From positions 184,690 to 248,689 of the forward strand of contig JAKFCU010000032.1 of the NCBI GenBank assembly GCA_036676475.1: a stretch of 64,000 nt of DNA, in the 5' to 3' direction. The notes beneath the pieces were generated by a model that saw only the letters and a program-made list of their open reading frames with translations, made no database searches and was not told the DNA's origin. Below are positions 16,907 through 24,554 of the stretch, piece by piece; the stretch's first letter is position 1, and each line of letters begins with the position of its first letter. Origin of the DNA: LC029 sp036676475 (GTDB lineage: Bacteria > Bacillota > Bacilli > Aneurinibacillales > RAOX-1). The translations under genes and the position numbers were made by a program.

Positions 16907-17719
16907 TTAAAACATCGGGACGACAGACCCTTTATATTGATCTTCGATGTATTTCTTCACTTCTGGAGATTGCATCGCTTCTGCCAGCTTTTTAATTCCC
17001 TCCCGGTTTTCCCCATTACGTACGGCTAAAATATTTGCGAAGGTTTTAGCCGCCAAGGAATCTTTGCTTTCTAAGGCTAGAGCATCTGTTATGGATAATC
17101 CGGCATCCATAGCAAAGTTCCCGTTAATAATGGCATAGTCTACTTCTCCGAGCATTCTTGGCAGTATCGCGGCATCAAATTCTTTAATAATGATATTTTT
17201 GGGGTTTTCTGTAATATCGACCGGTGTAGCATCAAGTCCTGCTTCCTCTTTGACCTTAATCAGCCCTTGAGCTTGCAGGAGCTGTAATGCCCTTGCTTCA
17301 TTTGTTGGATCATTGGGTACGGCGAATGTAGCCCCTTCCTTTACATCATCCAACGTTTTAAGCATTCCAGCGTATAGACCTAACGGTTCAAAATGAATCG
17401 GTGAATGCGCCGTGATCTTCGTTCCATGCTCCTGATTAAACTTCTCCATATAAAGAACATGTTGAAAAAAATTAGCATCTAATTCTCCGTCCTGCAGCGA
17501 CTGATTGGGAAGGACATAATCCGTAAATTGCACCACTTCGAGAGTAATCCCCTGTTTAGCAAGAAGGGGCTTGACCTGCTCTAAAATCTCAGCATGGGGA
17601 ACGGGTGTAGCCCCCACTTTGAGGGTACTGCTTTCGTCCATTTCGTCATTTTGAGCGCAACCCGAAAGCATTGCCAGGATAGAAAAAACAACAAGCATCC
17701 AATTACATAGCCTATTCAT
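16907..17719 (-). CDS. metQ: MetQ-family lipoprotein, methionine ABC transporter substrate-binding
   Basis: The 270-aa protein has a lipoprotein signal peptide with lipobox LSGC at about residues 18-21, then the NlpA/MetQ fold (LKVGATPVPHAEILEQVKPLLAKQGI, QSLQDGELDANFFQHVLYM). It would be anchored outside the membrane and deliver D/L-methionine to MetNP. No ATPase or permease gene is adjacent, so it must use a transporter encoded elsewhere or be an orphan paralog. TTGGAGG precedes the ATG. No S-box leader was seen in the 70-base upstream gap. Confidence 0.88.
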   Translation of the reverse strand: MNRLCNWMLVVFSILAMLSGCAQNDEMDESSTLKVGATPVPHAEILEQVKPLLAKQGITLEVVQFTDYVLPNQSLQDGELDANFFQHVLYMEKFNQEHGTKITAHSPIHFEPLGLYAGMLKTLDDVKEGATFAVPNDPTNEARALQLLQAQGLIKVKEEAGLDATPVDITENPKNIIIKEFDAAILPRMLGEVDYAIINGNFAMDAGLSITDALALESKDSLAAKTFANILAVRNGENREGIKKLAEAMQSPEVKKYIEDQYKGSVVPMF

Positions 17720-17791
17720 TCCATAACCTCCAAGAGAATCATGCTTGTCTTTTAGTATGAATAGGTCTGGATTTTCTATACAACAAAAGGA

Positions 17792-18256
17792 CTAGACAAA
17801 TCCTTCAAAGCCGGTTTGGCGCAAAGCCTCATACACGATGATAGCAGCTGTATTGGAAAGATTAAGGGATCTGGTTCCTTCCAGCATAGGAATACGAATA
17901 ATCCGCTCTTGATTTGCCTCCAAGATCTCTTTGGGGATTCCTGTTGTTTCCTTGCCAAAAACGAAGTAATCTCCATCTTTATATACAGGATCGCTGTAAT
18001 AGGAAGTCCCGTTCGTTTCTATAAAATACATTCTTCCATCACCTTTTGAATGGATAAAATCCTCATAGGAATCATAGTGGAAAATGGATACATCATGCCA
18101 ATAGTCCAGTCCCGCTCGTTTCAGGTATTTGTCCTCCACGGAAAATCCAAGGGGATGAATCAAATGTAAATGCGTCCCTGTCGCTGCACAAGTCCTTACA
18201 ATATTCCCTGTATTCGCCGGAATCTCCGGTTGATAAAGGACGATGTGAAAAGACAT
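17792..18256 (-). CDS. trmL: tRNA (cytidine(34)-2'-O)-methyltransferase TrmL
   Basis: The 154-aa SPOUT-class methyltransferase (B. subtilis CspR) starts MSFHIVLYQPEIPANTGNIVRT. It carries the knot motifs GKETTGIP and RIPMLEGTRSLNLSNTAAIIVYEALRQ, which form the SAM-binding trefoil knot. It methylates the wobble ribose of tRNA-Leu species. Length is standard. Its neighbourhood with yhbB and queG matches the B. subtilis order. Confidence 0.95.
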   Translation of the reverse strand: MSFHIVLYQPEIPANTGNIVRTCAATGTHLHLIHPLGFSVEDKYLKRAGLDYWHDVSIFHYDSYEDFIHSKGDGRMYFIETNGTSYYSDPVYKDGDYFVFGKETTGIPKEILEANQERIIRIPMLEGTRSLNLSNTAAIIVYEALRQTGFEGFV

Positions 18257-18317
18257 ATTTTTTCACCTCAATTTTTTACAAACTAAAGTTGATTATACTT
18301 TTTTATGAGTAGAAAGG

Positions 18318-18349
18318 AAAGAAGCCGGGTGAACAACCTCGGCTTCTTT
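18318..18349. terminator. Terminator at the end of yhbB
   Basis: AAAGAAGCCG pairs with CGGCTTCTTT around a 12-base loop. It overlaps the yhbB stop codon (18348-18350) and separates yhbB from trmL. Confidence 0.85.
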
Positions 18350-19310
18350 AACTATTTATATGAATAAACCTATATTGCGTATTTTTTGTCCATGCATAAG
18401 AATCTTGATAATCCCAGTAACGGTGGCGGCTATTGATCGTGTGTGCATTAACTAAAGGCATTCCATTTAGGTCCTTTGCCACCACTACAGTATTATGCTG
18501 AAACTGACCATTTCCATCCCAATCGTAGCAAATGACATCCCCTACCAGTAATTCCTTGGCAGAATTTTTTAATTTGCCTCTTGTACCGTTCTTCGTATTC
18601 GATCCTAGAAGATAGTTCATTAAACTATGAGCTACGGACCAGCTAAAACTCCAGTTCGTTTTCCCCTGAACCCACCAACCTTTATTTCTTTGGGCTGTAA
18701 TCTCCATAGCTACTCCACCGGCATGTAAGCATTGAGAAACAAAGTTTGTACAATCTACCTCAAATTTGGGATAACTAGGATTATTCCGGTTCCACCAAAG
18801 CTCTGCATATCGCTTAACCTTTGCTCTATTATAAGCACCGGGATGATCAAAAGACTTGTTAACATCATAAACATCTTTCTCTTGATCATCTTCGACTACC
18901 TCTTGCTGTCGGAATGCATTATTCTCCTCTTTACCCAGAATGACATCCGTTTCTATATACCAATTACCATTCAATTCCCTCAAGGTGATTTGATGATATT
19001 GCTCATCTTCTTGTTCCATGAAATGATAGCCCATACGATAGAGCTTCCAAAGATGATTATGCAGAAGTACGTTCACAAGGGATTTATCCTCGGATACTAT
19101 TTGGATATTGCGAATAATGGTCCGACATTTCAGTGGCTTTGCGTTTCTGTATGAAAGACTTTCTCTCCCACGCTGAATCCGTTCACTCTTCCTTTTCGCA
19201 TCCTCATTCCCCAGGAAGAAGGACTCCAGTTCCGAGACATTTCCTTCAATTTCTAGCTGATTCATCATTGAAAAATACCCTTTTAGTGTATTCATCCAGC
19301 TTTTTGCCAT
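18348..19310 (-). CDS. yhbB: YhbB-like putative amidase (amidase_6 domain)
   Basis: The 320-aa product has a helical N-terminal part (1-150) and a C-terminal putative amidase domain (about 165-320) starting AYNRAKVKRYAELWWN. The likely catalytic Cys is in FEVDCTNFVSQCL, and His residues follow in QFHNTVVVA-like and AHTINSRHRYW segments. B. subtilis YhbB lies in the same place between queG and cspR and is sporulation-associated. The protein has no signal peptide, so a cytosolic mother-cell or spore location is likely. Substrate unknown. Confidence 0.82.
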   Translation of the reverse strand: MAKSWMNTLKGYFSMMNQLEIEGNVSELESFFLGNEDAKRKSERIQRGRESLSYRNAKPLKCRTIIRNIQIVSEDKSLVNVLLHNHLWKLYRMGYHFMEQEDEQYHQITLRELNGNWYIETDVILGKEENNAFRQQEVVEDDQEKDVYDVNKSFDHPGAYNRAKVKRYAELWWNRNNPSYPKFEVDCTNFVSQCLHAGGVAMEITAQRNKGWWVQGKTNWSFSWSVAHSLMNYLLGSNTKNGTRGKLKNSAKELLVGDVICYDWDGNGQFQHNTVVVAKDLNGMPLVNAHTINSRHRYWDYQDSYAWTKNTQYRFIHINS

Positions 19311-19389
19311 CTTCCATGCCGCCCCTTACCTATGCTGAAATACCATACCATTCAGCATATGTAAGTCACACCTGGAACTTCACTCTTTA

Positions 19390-19935
19390 TTAAACTTTAC
19401 TCTCTCGCTTTTCTATCACAGATGCCTCAAGATTTAATAGATATTCCTTAATATTGAGCCCGCCGCCATATCCGACTAGAGCTCCATTGGAGCCACAAAC
19501 CCGGTGGCACGGAACAATAATAGAGAGGGGATTACGATTGTTTGCCCCTCCAACCGCACGAACCGCTTTTCCTGCTCCAAGAGCTAGCGCCACATCCTTA
19601 TAGGAACGAACTTGGCCATAAGGAATTCGAAGAAGTTGTTCCCAAACCATCTTTTGAAATGAAGTACCATACATATCAAGCGGAAGATCAAATTCATTTC
19701 TTTCCCCTTTAAAGTACTCTTGAAATTGCTTCACGGCATCCTTCAATAGTGGAGTCTCTTCCTTAATCACATGTTCACAAAGCAGCCAGGTTTTCCCCCA
19801 GCGTTTTAAGGACATAATGGAGCCTTCGCCCGTATCAAATGATATCCAGCACAGCCCTTTATTTGTAGCAGCCAGACCGATCACTCCAATGGGAGTTTCC
19901 ATTTCTGTGTAGTAGATTGCGTTCATCCGTGACAT
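19390..19935 (-). CDS. ogt: Methylated-DNA--protein-cysteine methyltransferase (Ogt)
   Basis: The 181-aa protein has the invariant active site IVPCHRV and the preceding Asn hinge in RAVGGANNRNP. The helix-turn-helix segment FQKMVWEQLLRIPYGQVRSYKDVA binds DNA. It repairs O6-methylguanine and O4-methylthymine in a single-turnover reaction by transferring the methyl group to Cys. GGGAGGGG precedes the ATG. A dispersed repeat copy lies directly upstream. Confidence 0.95.
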   Translation of the reverse strand: MSRMNAIYYTEMETPIGVIGLAATNKGLCWISFDTGEGSIMSLKRWGKTWLLCEHVIKEETPLLKDAVKQFQEYFKGERNEFDLPLDMYGTSFQKMVWEQLLRIPYGQVRSYKDVALALGAGKAVRAVGGANNRNPLSIIVPCHRVCGSNGALVGYGGGLNIKEYLLNLEASVIEKRESKV

Positions 19936-19965
19936 CTATACCCCTCCCCCATCTTTGGGACACAT

Positions 19966-20013
19966 AAGAAAGCTACAAGCATTGCCATTTGCGTATGATA
20001 CTTTTCAATAAGT
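19966..20013 (+). repeat. TAAGAAAGC dispersed repeat, copy B (divergent)
   Basis: AAGAAAGCTAC at the left and TTGCGTATGATACTTTTC plus AATAAGT at the right; 48 bp. It is upstream of ogt in the intergenic gap. Confidence 0.75.
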
Positions 20014-20051
20014 ACATTCTCCTCCATTGTACTTGCAATCTTATTTTCTGG

Positions 20052-21200
20052 CTAATCGGAAAAATCAACATTTGACAGCATCAGCAAGCCTTTTTCAATT
20101 TCTTTTTGCACTTCTTCATCCTTTTCGACGTTTTTTGCTATTTCCAACGCTACTTTGGCTTCCATGCCCCCAATCTTCCCCAAAGCCCAAGCCGCTGTTC
20201 CCCGAATCACCGGTCTTTCATCCTTTTTTAGTAAGCCGATCAGCTCTGGTACAGCTGTCTGGTCTTTAAAGTGAGCTAAACTTAAAATCGCATTTCGCTG
20301 TAGCGGTTTTTTTCCTCTCCATGCAGATGCTGTTGGGCCAAATTTTTGCTGAAATTCCTTTTTGCCGATGGTAAGGAGCGGTTTTAGCAAAGGCTTAGCC
20401 AGGCCCGGATCAGGTTGGCATTCTTCCTGGTGGGTAAAATTTACTTTTCGATTTTTCGGGCAAATCTGCTGACAGGTATCACAGCCATAGATCCGATTAC
20501 CTATTTTCTCTCGATATGAATCAGGTATAAAGGTTTTTACTTGTGTCAAGAACGCAAGGCATTTTTGTGAATTAAGCTGTCCAGGCTGCTCAAAAGCACT
20601 CGTCGGACATTGATCCAAACATAAGGTACAGTCGCCACAGCCTTCTTCAATAGGAGAATCAGGCGGAAAAGCGATATCGGTAATCATTTCCCCTAAATAC
20701 ACCCATGATCCGAATTCTGGAGTAATCAAATTCGTATTTTTCCCAATCCATCCGAGACCTGCACGTTCTGCAACGGCTCGATCGGATAATCCACCTGTAT
20801 CCACCATGGATTCGCATCTTGATCCCGGACTTTCAATCGTTATAAATTCCTCTAATTGCTTCAGTTTTTTTCGCAGAACATGGTGATAATCGATCCCCCA
20901 TGCCGCCCGAGAAACCATTCCTCGAAACTCCCCCGGTTCTGATTTTGGGGCAACTTGCATCTTGGAAGGATAGGCAATGGCAATGGCAATGATTGATTTA
21001 GCCTCAGGTAAGGTCAGTTCAGGGTGCGCCCTTTTTTCGATATCCGATTCTTCAAAACCTGATTCATAACCTAATTCGCGATGCTTATATAAACGATCCT
21101 TCAATTCCAGGAATGGATCAGCGGAAGCAAATCCAATTTTGTCAATCCCGATCGATCCTGCATAATCCTTAACTTTTTGTTTCAAGCTTTCCATGTCCAT
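20052..21200 (-). CDS. queG: Epoxyqueuosine reductase QueG
   Basis: The 382-aa protein catalyses the last step of queuosine synthesis, reducing epoxyqueuosine in tRNA with cob(II)alamin and two [4Fe-4S] clusters. Cluster ligands are visible in CGDCTLCLDQCPTSAF and CDTCQQICPKN. The N-terminal cobalamin-binding region includes WGIDYHHVLRKKL and the acid-rich MVDTGGLSDRAVAERAGLGWIGKNTNLI. A C-terminal HEAT-like repeat (about 300-380) is present as in other QueG. It starts 11 bases after rnhA on the same strand. Confidence 0.95.
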   Translation of the reverse strand: MDMESLKQKVKDYAGSIGIDKIGFASADPFLELKDRLYKHRELGYESGFEESDIEKRAHPELTLPEAKSIIAIAIAYPSKMQVAPKSEPGEFRGMVSRAAWGIDYHHVLRKKLKQLEEFITIESPGSRCESMVDTGGLSDRAVAERAGLGWIGKNTNLITPEFGSWVYLGEMITDIAFPPDSPIEEGCGDCTLCLDQCPTSAFEQPGQLNSQKCLAFLTQVKTFIPDSYREKIGNRIYGCDTCQQICPKNRKVNFTHQEECQPDPGLAKPLLKPLLTIGKKEFQQKFGPTASAWRGKKPLQRNAILSLAHFKDQTAVPELIGLLKKDERPVIRGTAAWALGKIGGMEAKVALEIAKNVEKDEEVQKEIEKGLLMLSNVDFSD

Positions 21201-21211
21201 TCTAGTGTCAC

Positions 21212-21643
21212 CTACTTTGGAACAGCTGCAACAGCCAATTCATCACAACGATTGTTAAATTCATTGTCTGCATGACCCTTCACTTTAATATATTCGATTT
21301 GATGAATGCTCATTAAATCGAGCAGCTCCACCCATAGATCCTTGTTTTCAACTGGCTGCTTTTTGCTATTTTTCCACCCGTTCTTGATCCATCCCTTATA
21401 CCATCCCTGTTGAAAACAATTGACTAAATAAGCGCTGTCACTGTACAGTTTCACCTTACATGGTTCCTTAAGAGCCTTCATGGCTTGGATCGCAGCTGTT
21501 AATTCCATTCTATTATTGGTCGTATGCTTTTCTCCACCTGACATTTCCTTTTTATGCTCAGCGAACATTAAAATCGCTCCCCATCCCCCGGGTCCGGGAT
21601 TTCCCGAGCAAGCACCGTCAGTGTATATCATGACATCTTTCAT
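21212..21643 (-). CDS. rnhA: Ribonuclease HI
   Basis: ATG at 21643 is 8 bases after GGAGG, giving 143 aa. The catalytic residues are all visible: Asp in YTDGACSGNPGPGGW, Glu in NRMELTAAI, Asp in YSDSAYLVN and Asp in HADNEFNNRCDELA. It degrades RNA in RNA-DNA hybrids. It is upstream of queG in a two-gene unit with an 11-base gap. Confidence 0.95.
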   Translation of the reverse strand: MKDVMIYTDGACSGNPGPGGWGAILMFAEHKKEMSGGEKHTTNNRMELTAAIQAMKALKEPCKVKLYSDSAYLVNCFQQGWYKGWIKNGWKNSKKQPVENKDLWVELLDLMSIHQIEYIKVKGHADNEFNNRCDELAVAAVPK

Positions 21644-21775
21644 ATTAGATTCCTCCAAGTTAGGTTAACATCTAATTATATTCTATCTGTGTATAATACC
21701 CCATACGCACCCTTGCTTCTACAATTTGTGATCGATTACAATAAAGGCAACTAATCTGAGAGGAGACACTCATTC

Positions 21776-22447
21776 GTGGTCATACAAATAGATTCCCGCA
21801 TTAATCAGTTATTACCTGGATTTAAGCTTGGATGCATCGAATACGAGGATATCACCATTTCTGAAACGCCCAAAATGGTAAGGGGAAAAATTAATTTCTT
21901 TTTATCTAGCCTGCGACTAGATTATGGAATAGACGGTTTGACCAAAATACCTGGAATTAGGGAATGGAGACAAAGCTTCAAATCACTTGGAATTGATCCA
22001 TCTAAATATAGACCTTCTTCCGAAGCTTTAATAAAACGAGCTCTTCAGGAAAAGCCGATGTATTGGATTAATGGTGCAGTCGATATCAATAATCTTCTTT
22101 CCATGCAGTATGCTCTGCCTTTTGGAATTTATAATCGTGAACGGATGGAAGGCAATTCTATTATTTGTCGTCTAGGAGCTCCTGGAGAATTCTATGAGGG
22201 TTTAAACGGAAGGGAAACCTCGATGGAAGGAAAACTGCTTTTGAGCGATGCTTCTGGACCTTTTGGCAGTCCCATTGTTGATTCGGTTCGGACAAGCATT
22301 GGAGACAATACCCATCATCTTCTCCATTTCATCTTCATTCACCCCCAGTTTTCAACAGATCAATCTAGGAAGCTACTTGAAGAGGCCTCAGCCTTGTTTA
22401 CTCAAGTGAATGGAGGAACGGTTGTCTTTCAAGAGATGATGGAGTAA
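21776..22447 (+). CDS. B3/B4 tRNA-binding domain protein
   Basis: A GTG start has GAGAGGAG 10 bases upstream. The 223-aa product is a free-standing B3/B4 domain as found in the editing region of PheRS beta: FKSLGIDPSKYRPSSEALIKR and SMQYALPFGIYNRERM are typical. Such proteins may edit or bind aminoacylated tRNA, but function is not established. The last codon and stop (GAG TAA) run straight into a dispersed repeat that supplies the TAA. Confidence 0.85.
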   Translation: MVIQIDSRINQLLPGFKLGCIEYEDITISETPKMVRGKINFFLSSLRLDYGIDGLTKIPGIREWRQSFKSLGIDPSKYRPSSEALIKRALQEKPMYWINGAVDINNLLSMQYALPFGIYNRERMEGNSIICRLGAPGEFYEGLNGRETSMEGKLLLSDASGPFGSPIVDSVRTSIGDNTHHLLHFIFIHPQFSTDQSRKLLEEASALFTQVNGGTVVFQEMME

Positions 22448-22493
22448 GAAAGCTGCTAGCGTAGCTCTATGCGTATAATACTTTCCGATAAGT
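22446..22493 (+). repeat. TAAGAAAGC dispersed repeat, copy C
   Basis: AAGAAAGCTGCTAGCGTAGC, then TATGCGTATAATACTTTC and CGATAAGT, 48 bp. The preceding T and the first AA form the TAA stop of the B3/B4 gene. Confidence 0.88.
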
Positions 22494-22497
22494 ATAA

Positions 22498-22541
22498 ATA
22501 AAAACGCGGCCCCTCGTTCTTAAAGAACGAACAACCGCGTT
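22498..22541 (-). terminator. Terminator of the ygxA-like gene
   Basis: AACGCGG pairs with CCGCGTT, and inner CGTTC with GAACG. The A-rich left side gives a U tract only for minus-strand transcripts. Confidence 0.75.
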
Positions 22542-22604
22542 GTTGCACAAAAACAATTATAATGTTGTGTCAGATATTTGTCAAACAAAATTCGACATAT
22601 TTCT

Positions 22605-23501
22605 TCAAAATACACCATAACATTTTTCATAGAGTCCATCTTTTAAGATCAATCTTTCTTTAATCAAGGATCTCTTTGCCATTTTTTCCAACAGTAAAAA
22701 GATATCGAAGGTTCGGTCAGCAATCAATGGGTGATCCAATATTTCTTCAACTGTCCAAGATCCTTTCCGACTGCTTAGAATGTCTAGGAGAAAAGGAACA
22801 CAGCCTTCCATCTTTGATAGCATAGAGAAATCAAGAGCAAGCAAAAAAAGCTCAATCCGCTTATCTAACGGTTCTGTTGATGTTGCTAACTCCTCATACA
22901 TCCGATAAACAGTTGGATCAATTTTTTTTAGTTGTTCCCACAGCGTGGTTTCCGGAGGCTCTCCCGCATCAAGTACTGCGAGACGTGCCCAATGTTGAAA
23001 AGATTGATATATGCTGTTAAGCGAGTCTAGGAGATAGCCTTTCCTTAAGAATTCCTTCGCTTCTGCGTACCTTCTTACCAAGCGAGCATATTCAATGAAT
23101 TTATTTTTCTTATGAGATAAGGAATTTTTACTCCTCAGTTCTCCCTGCAAAAATTGGATAATTCCTGTAGGGTCTTGAATAACTTCACCTAATAGAACCC
23201 ATTGAGACACTTGACGGTTAGAATCCACAAGAATGGACTTCATGAGATATTCTTCACTCATCCATCTTCTCTCCACACTTTTACCATCTATCACGTTGTA
23301 CTTAACTGAAAACTTCTGTTCGTTAGAAAATTGCCCTATCACAAGATAAAATTCATCCACCCCATCAATAATAGAACAGTGACCTGGAGATGTGACGAAT
23401 CGAACGACCGATTCTTCTTTATCTATATCAGCCAAAACATTCTTTAGATTCAACTGAATTCCCCTCCTTGCCAATTTGGAGTTAGAAAAAGAGTTCTTCA
23501 T
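22605..23501 (-). CDS. ygxA: YgxA-like nucleotidyltransferase-fold protein
   Basis: The 298-aa protein has an N-terminal alpha/beta part (about 1-115) ending GEVIQDPTGIIQFLQ, a helical middle, and a C-terminal winged-helix-like part (about 245-298). This layout and the location near ygzB and perR agree with B. subtilis YgxA, described as nucleotidyltransferase-like. I see no clear GS-x-DxD catalytic motif, so activity is doubtful. Identification rests on context as much as on sequence. Confidence 0.6.
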   Translation of the reverse strand: MKNSFSNSKLARRGIQLNLKNVLADIDKEESVVRFVTSPGHCSIIDGVDEFYLVIGQFSNEQKFSVKYNVIDGKSVERRWMSEEYLMKSILVDSNRQVSQWVLLGEVIQDPTGIIQFLQGELRSKNSLSHKKNKFIEYARLVRRYAEAKEFLRKGYLLDSLNSIYQSFQHWARLAVLDAGEPPETTLWEQLKKIDPTVYRMYEELATSTEPLDKRIELFLLALDFSMLSKMEGCVPFLLDILSSRKGSWTVEEILDHPLIADRTFDIFLLLEKMAKRSLIKERLILKDGLYEKCYGVF

Positions 23502-23585
23502 AAAGGAGCAAGATTCCTGCTTGTCAAACCATTTTACATATTAATCTGGAAATTCAGAAATTGTTTTTTTATGCCCAACTTCCAT

Positions 23586-23607
23586 AATAAAATACTTTCC
23601 AATAAGT
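23586..23607 (+). repeat. Right-end fragment of the dispersed repeat
   Basis: AATAAAATACTTTCCAATAAGT resembles the right end of the full element (ATAATACTTTC plus GATAAGT); the left half is missing. Confidence 0.45.
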
Positions 23608-23713
23608 GTTTGATATATTGAACAGGTACTTCCTGTTCATTTTTCAATATGTAATATGCTATACTAATTCTATATGAAGATAACCCCTTCATTTTTATTG
23701 GGAGGTAACAGCC

Positions 23714-24064
23714 ATGCTATTTACAGGTAAGTTGAATAGAATGAGAAACTACGCTATGCTAACATGCTTTTTCGGCATAGGAGTTATGTATGTGGGCTAT
23801 GCTGGCTTGGCAGGATTTCTCGGTGAATTTTTTCAATCCTATATTTTTATGTCGATTTTCTTGGCGCTGGGACTCATTTTTATTTTAGGTAGCTGCCTCT
23901 TCTATATGTATATTGGAATGCTATCTTCGCGCGCGCTTCAAGTAGAATGCCCAAAATGCAAAAGGATGACCAAGATTGTCGGTCTTACAGATGATTGCAT
24001 GTACTGTCGGCAAACGTTATCTATTGATCCTAAGCACGCTCCTAAACAGGGAGCAAAGGCATAA
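23714..24064 (+). CDS. ygzB: YgzB family membrane protein (UPF0295)
   Basis: The 116-aa protein has two membrane helices (about 15-35 and 42-68) and a C-terminal zinc-ribbon-like segment with VECPKCKRMTK and DDCMYCRQTL. Length and motifs fit UPF0295/YgzB. Function is unknown. A GGGAGG site lies 7 bases before the ATG. In B. subtilis ygzB is in the same perR/gsaB neighbourhood. Confidence 0.9.
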   Translation: MLFTGKLNRMRNYAMLTCFFGIGVMYVGYAGLAGFLGEFFQSYIFMSIFLALGLIFILGSCLFYMYIGMLSSRALQVECPKCKRMTKIVGLTDDCMYCRQTLSIDPKHAPKQGAKA

Positions 24065-24098
24065 ACAAAAGCAAAAAATGAGTAAAAAATATCTAAGA

Positions 24099-24140
24099 AG
24101 CTCTTTCGTTGTACATATGCAATGAAGGAGTTTTTCTTTT
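24099..24140 (+). terminator. Terminator of ygzB
   Basis: CTCTTTCGTTG (24101-24111) pairs with CAATGAAGGAG (24120-24130) including two G-U pairs, followed by TTTTTCTTTT. Confidence 0.75.
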
Positions 24141-24178
24141 AGAGCCACCAGACAAAATTGAACATCCTATAACCCTTA

Positions 24179-24362
24179 TAACCGGAATTCTTCCTTTTAA
24201 ATCATTGATTATTAAAAATTCAGCCATTCTAACCGGAAAAATTCCGATTAGAACGGCTGAATCACTACTTTGGGCCCTATTTTAGGGTATTAACCGGAGT
24301 TTTTCCGGTTAAACTACAATTCCAATGATAGAGATGGTCTCTAACCGGAAATTTTCCGATTA
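24179..24362. repeat. Cluster of four 21-bp TAACCGG palindromes
   Basis: Copies start at 24179, 24230, 24291 and 24342, each of the form TAACCGG-n7-CCGRTTA; the first is degenerate on its right side. Start-to-start spacings are 51, 61 and 51 bp. They lie in the 490-base gap between the 3' ends of convergent ygzB and the GH18 gene, where no gene is seen. Copy 2 is the tip of a longer hairpin (24218-24262). The rest of the gap, 24363-24521, holds only a 12-bp palindrome (CTAGGATCCTAG at 24481) and a weak AGAGAG/CTCTCT stem. Confidence 0.85.
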
Positions 24363-24521
24363 GCCAACCATCCCCCTCAGGACACACAAAAAGTTAATCG
24401 ACAAGCTTATATTTCCCCTTAATGGTACCCCTCTCCACACACAAAGAGAGTTCATCTACCCTCTCTAAAAGACCACTATCCTAGGATCCTAGTACTGAGC
24501 AGATTAATCGATGCGGTCATT

Positions 24522-24553
24522 CTACTTTGAAATACTTCAATAGTAGTTTTTTT
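24522..24553 (+). terminator. Plus-strand terminator at the end of the palindrome cluster
   Basis: CTACT-TTGAA pairs with TTCAA-AGTAG, followed by seven Ts. It points away from ygzB, 460 bases downstream of it, and so may end read-through or an unrecognised transcript. Confidence 0.55.
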
Positions 24554-24554
24554 C

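Noticed and set aside
24179..24362. TAACCGG palindromes as promoter operators
   Set aside because: Both flanking genes end, rather than start, at this gap, so a classical operator role is unlikely.
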